The position numbers were made by a program, and so were the translations under genes. The notes beneath the pieces were generated by a model. It made no database searches, was not told the origin of the DNA, and saw only the letters and a program-made list of their open reading frames with translations. Below, one piece after another: positions 1-12,906 of a DNA stretch of 64,000 nucleotides (its first letter is position 1; each line of letters starts with the position of its first letter). The DNA comes from Liolophura sinensis (taxonomy: Eukaryota; Mollusca; Polyplacophora; Chitonida; Chitonidae), in NCBI RefSeq assembly GCF_032854445.1, contig NC_088302.1:50868046-50932045 (forward strand), written 5' to 3'.

Positions 1-3000
1 GCCTACTGGAGACTCCCTCATCCTGAAGTGTACATGTGACAGTTATAACAGCAGACACTCCAAACTGCATTATGAACTGAAGCCATTGATACATGTCTTG
101 TTATGTGGCTGTAATCAAAATTGGTAAAACATACATATATTTACACAAAAACCCACTCACCACCTATTGATTATTGCAAACATTTGCAGATATCCTTCAT
201 ATGGGGTTTGTTATACTCCAACATCACTTGCACAACATTCTACATTGATGTCACCAATCCTGTACAGTCTCTTCAACTGAGATGCTTCAATAAAAGTTAT
301 CACAAAGTGTATAATATGAAACGCTATGTATTGGATTATAGGATAATTAAAAGTTCAAAAAAAATTTTATTAAAAATTATTACTACTAGTCTTATTTAAA
401 CTATATTTTGAAATTAAATACATTTTTCTCAGCATATGAAGGAAAATGTTGTGTTAACTGTTACTGTCACCCATGTACAAGTAAAAACTACCTGTCATAA
501 CTGTATCCAGGTGTAACAATTTAGGTTCTTAGATGAGTTAATGTTCTAAACATATTCTCTGAGTCCTAAAATAAATCCTTATTATTATCATTTTATTATA
601 CACATGCCATGGGGGTGGAACTCTGGGAATACACGGTCCCACCCAAACCATTACTGAACATGCTGGGCTCTTTTCCATGCTCTTGTGTTTAAGGCAGACA
701 TAACAGTAACATATGATTCAATGTCAGTCATTGTGCAAGGCAAATGGCATATCCAAATTTTCACCTGGTAAGCACCTACATGTAATACAAATACCCAGCA
801 CTGGGAAAGGCGTGAGATATGAGAGATATCATGGAGGTTAGGTTGGGGGACCGAGCTGGGTGCGGGGAGCGATAATAGAGGGAATGTAAATATATAACGT
901 GTAATCCGCAATATTGTGTTGAATGTGAAAGTCACATGTAGGACAGATAATGGGAATATTTAAGCCAAAATACAGAGTTCAGTCGGGCAGAAAGATTTTT
1001 CTCAGATTATACAGATTTATATTAATTTTGCATGGATCAAGGTCTACGCTAGCATTGAGCTTTAGTGTACACAGTGTGTGGGGCACAAAGACAGTGAGGG
1101 CAGGGTTGGGGACAATCCCAAATACATACAGCCAGAGGTGGTTATCTAAGACAAACAGCCTTTTTCTGGGCCATATCAAGGAAATAATGCTGATGGACAC
1201 TCGGCACCAAAGGTCATTTCCTAGGCTAAATCACTGCTGAATAATTGATAAAAAGAAATGGAGGAGTCGAGTCTCTGGACACCCCGTGATTGCCTGTTAT
1301 GGCAGCCTCATTACCACGAACACTGCTACAACTCTTCTCTATTCAACGCACAATTGAAGTCTTCCTCCCTCTTAAAACAGTCATTGGACAAACACAGTGG
1401 GAAGCAGCCACCACTACATCAGCTCAGGAGACAAGCTACACTTCGTCATGCATCAACTGCAAACGCTGTTTCTAATACGCTCTAAAACGAAGCAGTGGCC
1501 AATTCGTCTTAACTCTAAGCTGCTTTCTATCTCCACGCTCTTAAAGATGATATAATTCTTTCTACCACAGTCCCTCTGGCTACACACGCACATGGTCCTA
1601 AGCCCCACCTCTGTTTAAGATGAACAGAGTTTATTTCACAACCACAAATAAATTACATATTGTTCCATTTTGTCATCTGGTTTACAATAACGTTCACAAT
1701 AAAACTGCGTGGATTTCCATACCATACTCCATGTCAAAGCATGATTCAAGTAATTCATAACTGTTTAACTCACAGGTGCGTGCAATCAAAATTTATTTAT
1801 TTATTTGATTGGCGTTTTACTCAAGAATGTTCCACTTGTATGACAGCGTCCAGCATTATGGTGGGAGGAAAATGGGAAACCATGACCATCAGCAGGTTGT
1901 GCTATCATAAGGCTAAATATGCACTATACTTACACAGACTTCAATGGAAACGTGTATTTCTATCACACAGAGTGACAAACATATAGTGTATCTACACAAA
2001 GGAAGCTGCTCATGTAAGTTGCACAGAAACATTTCAAAGCCTAACTTTTTTTATTTGAAATATTGCCATTTTAGTTTTCAAAAGCACAGAGTAATACAAA
2101 TTTGGCAAACTGACAAACTGTGCAAAAGGAGACAAAGAATCCTGCAATTGCAAAAAAAGAATTGTTCTATGAATGGCAAGGGAATTGTGTTTTGGGAGAT
2201 GGGCCATCTCTAAGTCAGGACGTAATAATGCTGAGCCACAGCGGCAACTCACTGTCCCTCATTCAGCCCAATGCATTTTCCTTTCAAGAAGATGCCCAGC
2301 AATTTAGAATACCCTGAAATAATACTGAAGCAAAAATACCCCTAGTGTATTTATTAACCTTCAGAAAAGAAAAAGCAGTCATAAATCTCCCTTGATAAGT
2401 CCATCTGTTTCCTCATCAAAATTCCCTTTTGTCAAATCTTTTTACTTTTCCAAGCCCTGGTGACACAAAAATATTCAATAAAGAAACATGTTAAGTGGGT
2501 TCAGAAGAAAAGGTTTCATAGAGGTGATGGGTCGAGGGAAGGAGCAGATACAAACACAACGCCAGTGTCATATTTCTGCAGTTTAAGCGGAGCGTTTTTC
2601 AGAGAGGCTCAGGATAATTGACAGGGTGACAGGCAGGTAGAAAGAAAAGATGACTGGCCAACTACTCCTGCCCCATTAACATTAGGCCAGTGATGTCAGA
2701 GTGTGTCAGAGCTGAACGTCCCTTAGTGCCACCCTGTCATCTCTTTTCCCACTTCATCATTAAAGCTGGGGTGAAATTTGACAACCACTTCACACGGACG
2801 CGGAAATTTCTTAGTTTTATTGAAAAACTCTGTCCAGCAATGGCTTGGTGTACATACCTAATTGAATTGTGCACGAGAATTTATCCCCCATCCAAATTCA
2901 CAACAGGGTCTGCCTTTTAATGGAATTATTTCTAGATTCACTGGGATTATAATAACGAAGCTCATGGTGACACAATTCCCACTAATAACGGATAATATTT

Positions 3001-3350
3001 TAAGTTTCTGTCTCCTAAGAAAGACGATACTTCAAAATATTCTACATTCTTGTCAATATACTTATATTAATGATCAAGGAAGATAAGGTTCCCAAAAATG
3101 GTTAGAAGAATTTGATGATGTATTTTAAAATGCAGCCATGAGAGATTATTACCAGTCATACAAAACTATATAGAAGTGATGAAATCAAAGGAACTCATTC
3201 CAAGATTATTTCATCCTTACTTCAATTATCTGAAATCAGATATACATGGGTATGCATTTTACGCACCTCATTTGAGAACAAGGGCAGCAGGCCTTGTCAC
3301 AGGTCAGGATTAGCAGACAAAGAGAGGTACTAAATGGCAAGCTCCAGGTT
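1..3350. other. No recognised gene; complex DNA left of the RCC1 exons
   Basis: I see no convincing exon here apart from a SINE fragment near 1790-1880. The open frames are short, do not join by splice sites and resemble no family I know. Two stretches (about 1000-1640 and 2480-2960) have higher base complexity than the AT-rich surroundings. The second holds several TGACAG/CTGTCA motifs, the core of TALE homeodomain sites, which could be regulatory or chance. The 3' exons of the minus-strand RCC1 gene should lie here or further left, but I could not find them. Confidence 0.4.
1790..1880 (-). mobile_element. SINE 3'-end fragment, (AAAT)n-tailed family
   Basis: On the minus strand this reads as the 3' part of the same SINE seen in full at 12907-13178: the segment with CATAATGCTGG-like sequence, the ATTCTTGAGTA motif, a GGCGTAAAAC-like motif and an AAATAAAT tail. 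The tRNA-derived head is missing, as expected of a 5'-truncated copy. Confidence 0.75.
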
Positions 3351-3351
3351 G

Positions 3352-3640
3352 TGTCAGATTGTGTCACAGACATTGTGACAGATTGTGTCAGAAACATTGT
3401 GTCAGATTGTGCTATAGATATTGTTTCAGAATGTTTCAGGTTGTGTCATAGACATTGTGTCAGATTGTGTCAGACATTGTGTCAGATTGTATCACAGACA
3501 TTGTGTAAGATTGTTTCAGATTGTGTCAAAACACTGTCAGATTGTGTCATAGACATTGTTTCAGATTGTCATAGACATTGTGTCAGACTGTGTCATGGAC
3601 ATTGTGTCAGATAGTGTTACAGACACCAATACTTTAGTAA
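3352..3640. repeat. Irregular minisatellite based on CAGATTGTGTCA
   Basis: Short units of the type CAGATTGTGTCA and TAGACATTGTGT alternate irregularly for about 290 bases. Because few stops arise, a 106-residue open frame with a repeating Asp-Ile-Val-Ser-Asp-Cys theme crosses it. I treat that frame as a by-product of the repeat. Confidence 0.8.
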
Positions 3641-3884
3641 GGACATGATTTGCAGGCCTTGTCAAGGCAAAGTATGAAGTGTTGTTAACAGCACTGACAG
3701 ACCTTTGTCAGCAAGATGCATAAAATGGTAGGAATAGGACTGTCAAAGAGGTATAATGTTGTGAATAGAATCAGAAGACCTTGTGAAGAGATACCAACTT
3801 ATGAGACAAGGAAAAGCAGCCTTTGTCAAAGAGACATCTTTACCAGGCCATATAATGGCTAACTGGTCAAAACAGGATTGAACC

Positions 3885-4410
3885 TTATCAAACAAAGGTA
3901 CAAACTGGTGACCATATGGTCAGCAGGACCAACATCAAAAAGGTACAAATTGGTAACCACATCATTGTCAGTCCTAATGTCAAAGAGGTACAAACTGGTA
4001 ACTACTTGAATTCACATGGACGGCAGGCCTAACATCAAAGAGGTACAAATTGGTAACCACATGGTCGGCAGGCCTAAAGTCAAAGAGGTGCATACTGGTA
4101 AGCACATGTTTGGCAGGCCTAACCTCAAAGAGGTACAAATTGGTAACAACATGGTTGGCAGGCCTAATGCAAAAGGGGTACAAATTGGTAACTACAGACC
4201 TAACATCAAAGAGAAACGTAAAAATTGGGAATCACACAGTCAGCAGGACTAACATAAAAGAGGTACAAATTGGTAACCACATGGTGAGCAGGCCTAATGC
4301 CAAAGAGGTGCATACTGGTAAGCACATGTTGGGAAGGTTTAACCTCAAAGAGGTACAAATTGGTAACAACATGGTTGGCAGGCCTAACGCAAAAGGTGGA
4401 AAAGACAAAG
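3885..4410. repeat. 45-bp minisatellite, about 11 copies
   Basis: A unit containing GGTACAAATTGGTAACCACA followed by a GGCAGGCCTAA-like segment and CAAAGA repeats about every 45 bases, with point changes and a few short deletions. Since 45 is a multiple of three, 15-residue periodic open frames appear on both strands (for example KEVQIGNHMVGRP). No start, splice or family context supports coding. Confidence 0.88.
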
Positions 4411-5963
4411 GTCAAGGAGATGTATAAACTTATGGAAACAGGACTCGCAGACCTTGGCAGATGTGTATCCTGTCGATGCAAAAAACCCAAAGCTGGCAAA
4501 CAGGTGCAACGATCTAAATGATTTCTGAACCTGTGTCTATCTCGCATGTAATCTCTTTTGGGGTTTGTACCCTTGTCTTCTACATTTTCTGTTCTTTATC
4601 ACGTACATGTATTTACATCATTGTATACGTTGAAAGCGTGTTTCCAAATGTTCAATTCTATACCAAAATTCTATGTACAAGGCCACACAACAGAACTCAA
4701 CTCAAAGTGGTCACCAGTAGAATCAGGTAATCAAACCCTGATCAGTCAATCAATATGAGTAATCACATTTTTTTTATAATTTGCACTTTCTGGCCAGTCA
4801 TTACTCAGTGATATGTTCACTTAACCTTGCTTTTTCTGATTGAACTCGGGTCCAATATCACCGAGAAAGGTCCAATATCTCCATGAAGAGTCACGGAAGA
4901 TGATTGAAGAAAATATAATAACAGCTTGATAGGTGGTGAGGCAAGAGGAGGAAGATGAGGAAATGAATTGGTGTCACTTAGACCCTCACCTCCCCTCATA
5001 ACCTTAGCCCCTTGGGGCGTCAAGCAATAATCAGGCCTGTCATAAAAAAGAACTTTAAAAGAGGTCAAGAAAACAATATGTTGCACAGGCCATTTTACAG
5101 CTCTTGGGAGAGTATGGTGGTCTTTAAGCCTTCACAGTCCCTGTCATCCAAGACAAGATTTGGGGTTCAAAGAAAAAACAGCAACACCAAATACCTTGTA
5201 AATTTGCCACCCCCCAGCCCTCCCAAAGAAAGGCAACCTGCATGTGACATATCATAAACTGAATTTCTGATAAAAAGCTAAGTAGTACTGTAAATTAATC
5301 AGAATTAATGTTGTCTGAAAACCTGAAATTTATATGACATATTTTGCCCAAACATGTTAGTAAGAAGAGGTGGGTATAAGATATACATACCATAGAATGG
5401 CCATAAATTTCATCCATTTAGATTTTACAAAGGGCGTTTTGAGGTGTGCTTCGAACATGTGAAGATATTCTACAGGAAAATTGTTAGTTTCAGTGCCAAA
5501 GATAATATTTTGTGACATTTATTTGCCTATAAAATGCACTTTTGTGGGCGAAATGTTAGGTTATTTAGGTTACATGCACATGACGTAGCTTCCATTTTAA
5601 AATTCACTTTGCTTAAAACACTCTAGTTCTATTAAAATAGAGCTATCATGAAAACAATAATGCAAACTACATCAGGGTGTGACAACATTCCTCTTGAGAT
5701 CTCTAATTGTGGGCCATCAGAAGATAAAATCAGTATTGCATAAGTCATGGTACATGTTAGGTACACCTACATGTATCAGTACCTACTTGAATTTTCATTA
5801 CTTCAAACTTTACACAACATTTGTAAGCTTGCACTTTGAAGCACACAATAGCATTATTCTATCTATATGAAAGACCAATGGACAATTTTGTTTATGTTTA
5901 TATACCAGAACAACATGTACCAGTACTGAAATATCAATGAATGAACGGGCTGTAAAACTATAC
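4411..5963. other. No recognised gene; presumed intron after RCC1 exon 5
   Basis: RCC1 exon 5 ends in phase 1 at 5964, so this stretch should start as intron on the minus strand. I looked for a continuing RCC1 repeat (a W-G followed by G-Q) in the right phase and found none. One AG/GT-bounded segment near 4989-5040 on the minus strand has the wrong phase. Confidence 0.4.
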
Positions 5964-6088
5964 CAGTAAGAGCAAGACTGTGATTGGCTCCAGATGCTAC
6001 TTGTTTGATTGGCTCATTCAAATCCACAAATCTTGGCAAGGTTGCCTCTTTCTGTTCATGGCTCCCAATCTGACCATGGTGGTTATTC
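5964..6088 (-). CDS. RCC1-repeat protein, exon 5 (last one recognised)
   Basis: This minus-strand exon runs from an acceptor (TTTGTGCATCAG) to a donor (ACTG|GTATAG). It completes a Gly codon with exon 4, then encodes a blade-like segment beginning NNHHGQIGSHEQK and ending VASGANHSLALT. G-Q-[IL]-G followed about 25 residues later by a V-[AS]-[CS]-G-x-x-H-[ST]-x-x-[LV] core is the hallmark of the RCC1 fold. It ends one base into a codon, so at least one more exon must follow at lower coordinates. RCC1 propellers usually need about seven blades and only three to four are visible here, so the protein is incomplete in this window. The family includes Ran exchange factors and many scaffolds; no specific function can be assigned. 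Confidence 0.88.
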
Positions 6089-6388
6089 CTGATGCACAAA
6101 GAAGAAATGATGAAAACATTTGAATTTAGACAAGAAATTATTTACAAAAAAACATAAAGGAATCAACTTGGTACAATAGTACAAAATATGATACAACCAC
6201 CAGGTATTTTGAGTACTAATATAAGTATTTGTACACAGTCGATACAAATTATATGTTTTGCAGATGCAATAAATTATTGAATTATTTGAATTTAATTAAA
6301 AGCACCGAACTTTCCATTTATGTGGCAAGGGCAAGATTAACACAAGAAGAATACTGCGTATAGTTCTTAGGAAATGCCCCCGTCTTAC

Positions 6389-6495
6389 CCAAGACATGCA
6401 ACCTTTCCCCCTTCCAGGAGGAAGACTGTGTGCTTGTCCCCACAGGCTACCTGTCTTACAGTCTTAGGGAGGAAGTCTAGAAGGTGTGGTGTCCA
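6389..6495 (-). CDS. RCC1-repeat protein, exon 4
   Basis: This minus-strand exon is too short to stand out as an open frame. The acceptor is TTTGTGTTTTACAG and the donor is CTTGG|GTAAGA. It starts in phase 0, matching the end of exon 3, and encodes 35 codons plus two bases (WTPHLLDFLPKTVRQ, then VACGDKHTVFLLE, then GGKVACL). The V-A-C-G-D-x-H-T-V motif is a textbook RCC1 repeat strand. The two leftover bases (GG) join the first G of exon 5 to give Gly. Intron 4 is only 300 bases. The exact phase match on both sides is strong evidence that this is a real exon. Confidence 0.9.
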
Positions 6496-6721
6496 CTGTA
6501 AAACACAAACAGTCGATAACAGATTTTATGCTACATTAAACTCTTCTTTAGTCTCAAGTTAGCACTGTCGAACAGCAAATAGCATCTACATGTGTTCCCA
6601 CAAAGAACAATTATGTCATCTACTCAACAAAACAAAATAAATATGTCACCTAGCTACAAAAATAATGGGTAAAAAGTAATGCCATATATTAACCCAAATA
6701 CTAACAGCAATCCCGTCTAGT

Positions 6722-7100
6722 TGCCTACATACAAACAGCTCTGCCATCTACTCACCTACACACAAACAGCAATGCCATCTACTCACCTACACACAAACAG
6801 CTCTGCCATCTACTCACCTACACACAAACAGCAATGCCATCTACTCACCTACATACAAACAGCAATGCCATCTACTCACCTACACACAAACAGCTCTGCC
6901 ATCTACTCACCTACACACAAACAGCAATGCCATCTACTCACCTACATACAAACAACTCTGCCATCTACTCACCTACACACAAACAGCAATGCCATCTACT
7001 CACCTACATACAAACAGCTCTGCCATCTACTCCCCTACACACAAACAGCAATGCCATCTACTCACCTACACACAAACAGCAATGCTATCTACTCATCCGA
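6722..7100. repeat. 31-bp minisatellite, about 12 copies, in RCC1 intron 3
   Basis: The unit contains GCCATCTACTCACCTACACA followed by CAAACAGCAAT or CAAACAGCTCT, with spacing of exactly 31 bases where checked. Because 31 is not a multiple of three, each copy is read in a new frame and the peptide repeats every 93 bases. A 173-residue open frame arises only because the unit lacks stops in all three plus-strand frames. It sits between RCC1 exons 3 and 4. Confidence 0.93.
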
Positions 7101-7412
7101 AAAAAATGCTAAAAGATGCCCCACAGATGAACTGACACAACCATGTATACAGAGACTGTCACACTTGTACACACACTCACATGCTGAATTTTCTTCTTTT
7201 TATCCTCTTAATATCGCATCGCTGGCTGTGATGTACATGTAATATGCAATAATAAACTATATGAAAGGTAATTACAATTCTTCTTCAGCTTCAAAACACC
7301 CACTGGCTTTATTTTAATCCTTTGTTCACAATGCAGGATTCAATTTCCACAGGTTCAAAGCTTTATCGAAAGTGGAATGTAAAAGATGATGAGGGGTCAA
7401 ACTGCTTCTTAC

Positions 7413-7620
7413 CTGATTTTCTTTCTTTTGATCATCACTAGTATGTCCTAGCTGAGCATAAATATTGTTTCCAAACCCGATAGCACTGCCGTCTTTCGTC
7501 CAGATCACGGTATGGCGACCCCCACAGGAAATGCCCTCGATGTGGAGGGGTGAGGGGCTCAGCGAGGAGAGATCAACTTTCTGTGGCTTCCATTTTGTCC
7601 CCGAAGAACCACAACCCAAT
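7413..7620 (-). CDS. RCC1-repeat protein, exon 3
   Basis: This is the largest exon of the minus-strand RCC1 gene: acceptor TTTACTGCAG, donor AATCAG|GTAAGA. Its first base completes the Gln of the G-Q-L-G motif begun in exon 2. It continues LGCGSSGTKWKPQKVDLS, then ISCGGRHTVIWTKDG, then GFGNNIYAQLGH, covering the end of one blade, a whole repeat core (S-C-G-G-R-H-T-V) and the start of the next. Length is 208 bases: one base plus 69 codons, ending in phase 0. Known of the family: C-G-x-x-H-T-x-x-[LVW] and W/F-G-x-N-x-x-x-Q-L-G mark successive blades of a beta-propeller. The orthologue (SERGEF, RCCD1, an RCC1-BTB protein or another) cannot be settled by eye. Confidence 0.92.
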
Positions 7621-7689
7621 CTGCAGTAAACGTTCAGGTATGGTTTTGAGAAAAAGGGACAGGATGTGGAATAATCCAAGAATTAAGAC

Positions 7690-8640
7690 TGCTATACTCA
7701 TTTATTTATTTCATAAATAGTTGTTATTAAATAATGTCAAAATTGGCAAAATAAACTGTGGAATCATTGAACAAGATGAACCGTAATTGTTGCACAATTT
7801 AGACATTTTTGTTTGCTTAAATTTCAACAGTTTTTTTTTGTATTCCCTAAATTACAATTTTACAATGATCAAAGTTTTGAAAGTATTCAGATAAATTTTC
7901 ACTGGTATATGAATATTTCTTTCAAATAAATTACATGAAGATCACAGTGTTTTGGAATACTTACAGTTTTTTTCTCTAAATGTCAAAAGAGCAAAAATAC
8001 ACTCATAAATGACCTCTGAAAAAATTTATTTATATTGTTTTTATTTTGTTTTTCAATTAATAGATTTTTTCTGTAATGGTGCATAAGTCCTAAACTAACC
8101 ATAAATGAAGACAAAATAAATGAAGTTTTAACAGTACAGCAAAATTCAGTGCACCAACAGCACAGATGTGAGCATCAACAACTATATGAGCCACAAAAAA
8201 AGTCTACCCTACTTTTCACAAAATATCTTTGAGAAAGTTGACTTTTTTCTGATCCATATATTCTTCAGTGCCAGGAACAAGTCTTGCGAAATCTAAGAAT
8301 GTTGACATATGGGTCATCACAGTGTCATGCACAAATAGAACCAGACCATTTTATTATTCTCCACAATTACCTCAGGGTATGGGTGTCAGTCGGACATCAG
8401 ATTTATTGACTGACTGATTGATGTAGGTTTAACACCACTTGCAGTAATCCGTCAGGTAACCAGTGACCCCCAGTGGAAGAAACCAGTTTGGGAAAATGAA
8501 GGACACTTGATCAGGCTTCCCCAGTCAGTCTATATCTTATTACTTGATCATGCAAAATATTAAATTTTTTTTTTAGTGACAGAGATGTTGGGGTTAAGGG
8601 AAGACAAATGGTAGGGTGAAGCAGCTGTGGCCCCATGTTA
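7690..8640. other. AT-rich intron 2 sequence; SINE-like remnant near 8398-8470
   Basis: Mostly AT-rich intronic sequence with no gene signal. Around 8398-8470 the string TGATGTAGGTTTAACACCAC resembles the end of a tRNA-derived SINE on the minus strand, but it is too short and decayed for a firm call. Confidence 0.4.
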
Positions 8641-11600
8641 ATCCGGCGCTGACCTGCGGCTTAGTGAGCGTCTAACGCACAATTCATTAAACAGGACACA
8701 AGGTCAGTCCGGGATGCTTCCCATTCACCCTGATAGCAAGATTGATAGAGCACCCCTATATCTGCCCCTAGTGACACTTTTGAATTACTTCTTTTGTTTT
8801 TGTGGTGTGATAAACATCTCTGATCTCGTGATGTACTAGATTGCATCGGTAATTCCTTCAAAAGACAACACAAGAATTGATGAACCAGAGGAACGAAAAG
8901 CGCGGTCTTCTGCGGATGGAATTGACGCATGAGGGGCAGGTTCCCTGGGCAACACGACAGCCCTTGGAACTGGCGGCTTATTTACGGTTAAGTAATAATC
9001 TGTATGACAAATTCTGCCGACAGACAGGTCTGGGATTTTGCCGTCTGCTGAGGCGAAGTAATATCGCCAATCGCTGATCTCAATTTAGGTCTGAACTCCG
9101 TACCCTTCGATGCCCTTGTCCAATTTTCAGGAAATGCCAAGATATGACATTTTTGTGAAATCAACCGTTTGCTCTTCTAAATGAAGCAGGCTGAAGGTTA
9201 GAACCCCTGGATGCTATCTATCTGTGATTAACAATGTGTGAGGGAGTGGGGACAAATTATAGAAGCTGGCCCACACATAGACAGCTTCACTGACACATAA
9301 TCAAAACCAATAATTGAAAAATTGATGGCATTAGAACTAGTAATCAGCTACTGGGGAATGATAACAGATCGCCCTGACTTTTCCACATCGGTTTATGATT
9401 AATTGGGACTGGAGTTCGTGCCATGGTAGTCTCATAGGGCACCCTTGATCCCATTGAATAACTCTCTCCTATCTAGTCATCGTCTCTCCCAGGGACAGGA
9501 AAAAAGATAAAATGTTAGGCGGTCTAAATTGAACTGATGGCCTCGGACAGTCGAGGTCTGATGTTTTTGTTAGTCCGCTCTAAAATTTGATTAGCCAGGT
9601 ATCAAAGTCCCATCTCAATCCACCAACATTCATTTAAACTATTGCCGAGGTGTTCACAGATTCACTTCTTGATTATCACAATTTTACTCCCTCAAGACTA
9701 CTTCATTCCTCAAACAGATTTTATCTGGGTAAAAACTGACGGGCTGTTAAAGGGGCGTAATAATGTGGCCTCTCGCCCCACGAGATCGTGGGGCTGATGA
9801 GGTTTTGTACGGCACGGCGAGTAGGGGTCAACCTTGCCATGTACGTAGCGCACACATTTGACCTACCCTATTTGCTTAGGGTAATAAGAGAAATTCCGGG
9901 CACAGGCACAATTAAAGGTTATAACATTAGGGTAGTGACGGGTGGCCGCTGCATTGACACCGGGCAAAGGATTGATCACGTCAGCCTTAGAACAGGGCAT
10001 CTTCTCGGCACACCTTGTGCAGCCTGGCAGCACTAAGCGGATCAGACATAGGGTACTCCTGCCCAGACCCCTGCACCCATCAGGGCACGACAATGATGCC
10101 CAATACAGACAGGGGCAAATTAACATCGATTCCCCATTCTGCTCCCATTGGTCAACTTTTAACACAACTGCCATGCCATGGCTGAGATCATTTCTGAAAA
10201 TTAATCTTTGCGCTAGAAGTCCCGCATCAATATATTCTGTAGGAGGCCCAGGAGCCTTGGTTATAAGCCCGGCTGATAGAACCCCACAAAGAGAATCAAT
10301 CTGATTCATCCATTTCCCCATACATGCGTATTAAGTGCAATAACCACATTTTGGTCGGCTATCTAACAAGGGCATATACAATTTGCTATCGGATCACAAA
10401 GGACAACTTTTTGAGGCCCAACACAGATTTAATTATTCCCACACTTGGTTTAAATCCTGTTTTCTATTTGCCCCAGCACTTTCATCAGCGTCTTGCCTAT
10501 CGTGAGTGTGCGAGTGAACAATACATCATTACGTGGTCTCTGTATGACAAGACCCGAGACACCTAAGCCCTTTCCCGCTCCATCTATCAAAAGCTCTCCA
10601 GTTAAAGAGCTCACAATAAAGCTTGCACTAGCCAAACTCTCACTTCTACATTCTCCCTACTACACGACTAACCATCAATTTTGACAGCCTTGTCAGATTT
10701 CTTTATTAATGAATTTGAAACATTTGCATGATTGCTTTTTCAAGGATTTAATAAAATTTTTTTTCCTTCCAAATTTTATATATTGTCTTCCATCGAAGAG
10801 CTTTAGATATCTTAACTTTACTCTTAATTAAAGCAAGTTTGGCCTCACACTTAGTTTGCATAAAAGGATTTTCTCTTTTTCAAATTCCAAATCAATACCT
10901 GGACTATTGATAAGTGAAAAAAATGTGCTGTAAGGTTTAATAAAGCATAGCTTTCTTTAAAACAGAGAGAAAGATAATTTATCTGATCAGCCAGATACAT
11001 CTGAGACCTTCTTTGCATCAAATAACCCTAGCATAATTCTGTACATAATTTTTAATAATTTCTTTGAACTGAATCCATCTAGTTTATTTCTTTTTCAACC
11101 CTGAACTCCTGGATTTCTATACATCAAGCTACAAAATATGTTAAATAGATATTAATAACATGTTAATATAACATTGCAACCATTACACAACAATGAAACT
11201 TCAAGGCAAAATGCAATTCACAGACAAGTACATTCAAGAGATTACGCCCTGACATTTATGATTACAAAAAGTTGAATAAGGCCATCATTCAAAATATGTT
11301 CAATAGGGGTAACCGAACTGACCCTAGGCCTCTAAAGTTTTTATTGGACTTTTGACACGATTTCTTCTTATTTTTTAATTTTTCCCTCATTGTTAACTTC
11401 TTCAAAATCATTTTTATATATTAAAAATCAAACAAATTTTATCTCTGACCAACCCTCTTTTTTTTCTGACAGAACTGGATTATCCCCATTATGGAATTTT
11501 TTACTGATGGCCTAACCTAGCTACCGTACAACAAAGCCTATTACAGATGCAAGAAATGGCCTTGACCATGTAGATATCATTGTGACATTATCTGACCATT

Positions 11601-12250
11601 ATTGCTGGTGTCCTCACCCTGACAACACAGAAGAGCTAACATGTTAAGTCCACACAGGGACATTGTGGATAGGTTAACCATTCTCACCCAAAAGTTCAAT
11701 ATGGTAAACCTCCAAGAGGAACTTGGAAGAGGAAAATTAATTCTGGTAATGCTAGAGATCAGCAACCCGTATTGACATGGGGCACGGTGATGGGCAAAAT
11801 TAATCCCAATAAAAGGCCGGAGATGACATCCATAGAGATGTCATAAATCATACTTTTCCCAGTACTTCATGTCCGGCTGTCAGAGTCCTTGGCCTAATCT
11901 GTCTCCATTCCCTGTTTTTAAACAACCCCATGTGACAGTAAGGTTCTTGCCCATGTAACTGTATAACAGGTCATACATTTGTACACATATAACACTGGCC
12001 AAACCATCTTTACAACCACTCTAAAATGGCCTCGCAACACCGATAATGATGACAAATCAAGCGCTACAGACCGGATAAAAACATTGTTATTTTCATCCAT
12101 AATCTGGGCTTTTAGCCAGCTACAAGGGTATTATGACGGATATGGGTTACAGACTTTGAACGAAAAGCTGGTAGCACACAGACATCAATACAGGGTAATA
12201 ATTACTCAAGCACTCTCCGGCTAGCTGTGTATTAAAATCTGAGAAACCTT
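8640..12250. other. Non-repetitive, complex block in RCC1 intron 2; possible regulatory DNA
   Basis: About 3.6 kb without tandem repeats or recognisable SINEs, in a window otherwise full of both. Base complexity and GC are higher than in the flanks from about 8640 to 10320. Homeodomain-type TAAT/ATTA cores and TCF-like motifs occur (for example CAAAGGATTGATCAC near 9966). Open frames here overlap one another on both strands and show no family features. The low repeat content suggests constraint, perhaps enhancers of a neighbouring gene, but this cannot be shown without a cross-species alignment. Confidence 0.35.
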
Positions 12251-12906
12251 TTTCACTACCATAAATGTGGCCTCAGAGTTCAATTAAAAAAAACATCAGG
12301 AACCAAATTTCTGCTGATAATGAGGTACTAGTATCACATAGGTCAGAAACATATGCCTGTATGCTCGTTGCAGGAGCTGCTGTAGAATATGTCCCTAATT
12401 ATCTGCGAGTTTTCTGATAAATGATAATACAATGGCATGCAATTACATGCGAATAATAAGTAACAATGACCCCTCGCTGCAGAGGACAAGAATGAGATAG
12501 TTCTATTAAAGCATTCACATTTTTTTTTTGTATTCGAGCTCATTCTCATTATTTAACTCAGCTCAAAGTTTCTACAGGGGCTTATTTTCGGATTTATCAG
12601 GAAAAGAAGAAATAACTGGACAGGCAGCATAAAAGTCATGAATATGAAGCAAAAGATAACATAATGATTAAAGTTTAACCCACTTATATCGTTACAACAA
12701 ATAACATACCCAAACAATCATACAGGAAGTGAGTTACTCAGACACAATTGATGGATTCCTCAACTGATTTTTAACAGCAAAATGATTTCAATATATTTCT
12801 TCGATAAACGAACTTTGGTGAATTAGGAATATCCTTCACAGATGAAGGCAACATTTTACAACATGTAATATTAGGCTGCAACATCAGAGTGCGACATCAC
12901 AATGAG

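Noticed and set aside
4016-4427. Open frames with 15-residue repeats on both strands
   Set aside because: A by-product of the 45-bp minisatellite; both strands are equally open.
4989-5040. Possible RCC1 exon 6 on the minus strand (acceptor TTTATGACAG, donor GGGGAG|GTGAGG)
   Set aside because: The phase needed after exon 5 gives an immediate stop, and the readable frame has no RCC1 motif.
6721-7242. 173-residue plus-strand open frame
   Set aside because: It is produced by the 31-bp minisatellite, which is stop-free in all three plus frames; it sits in an RCC1 intron.
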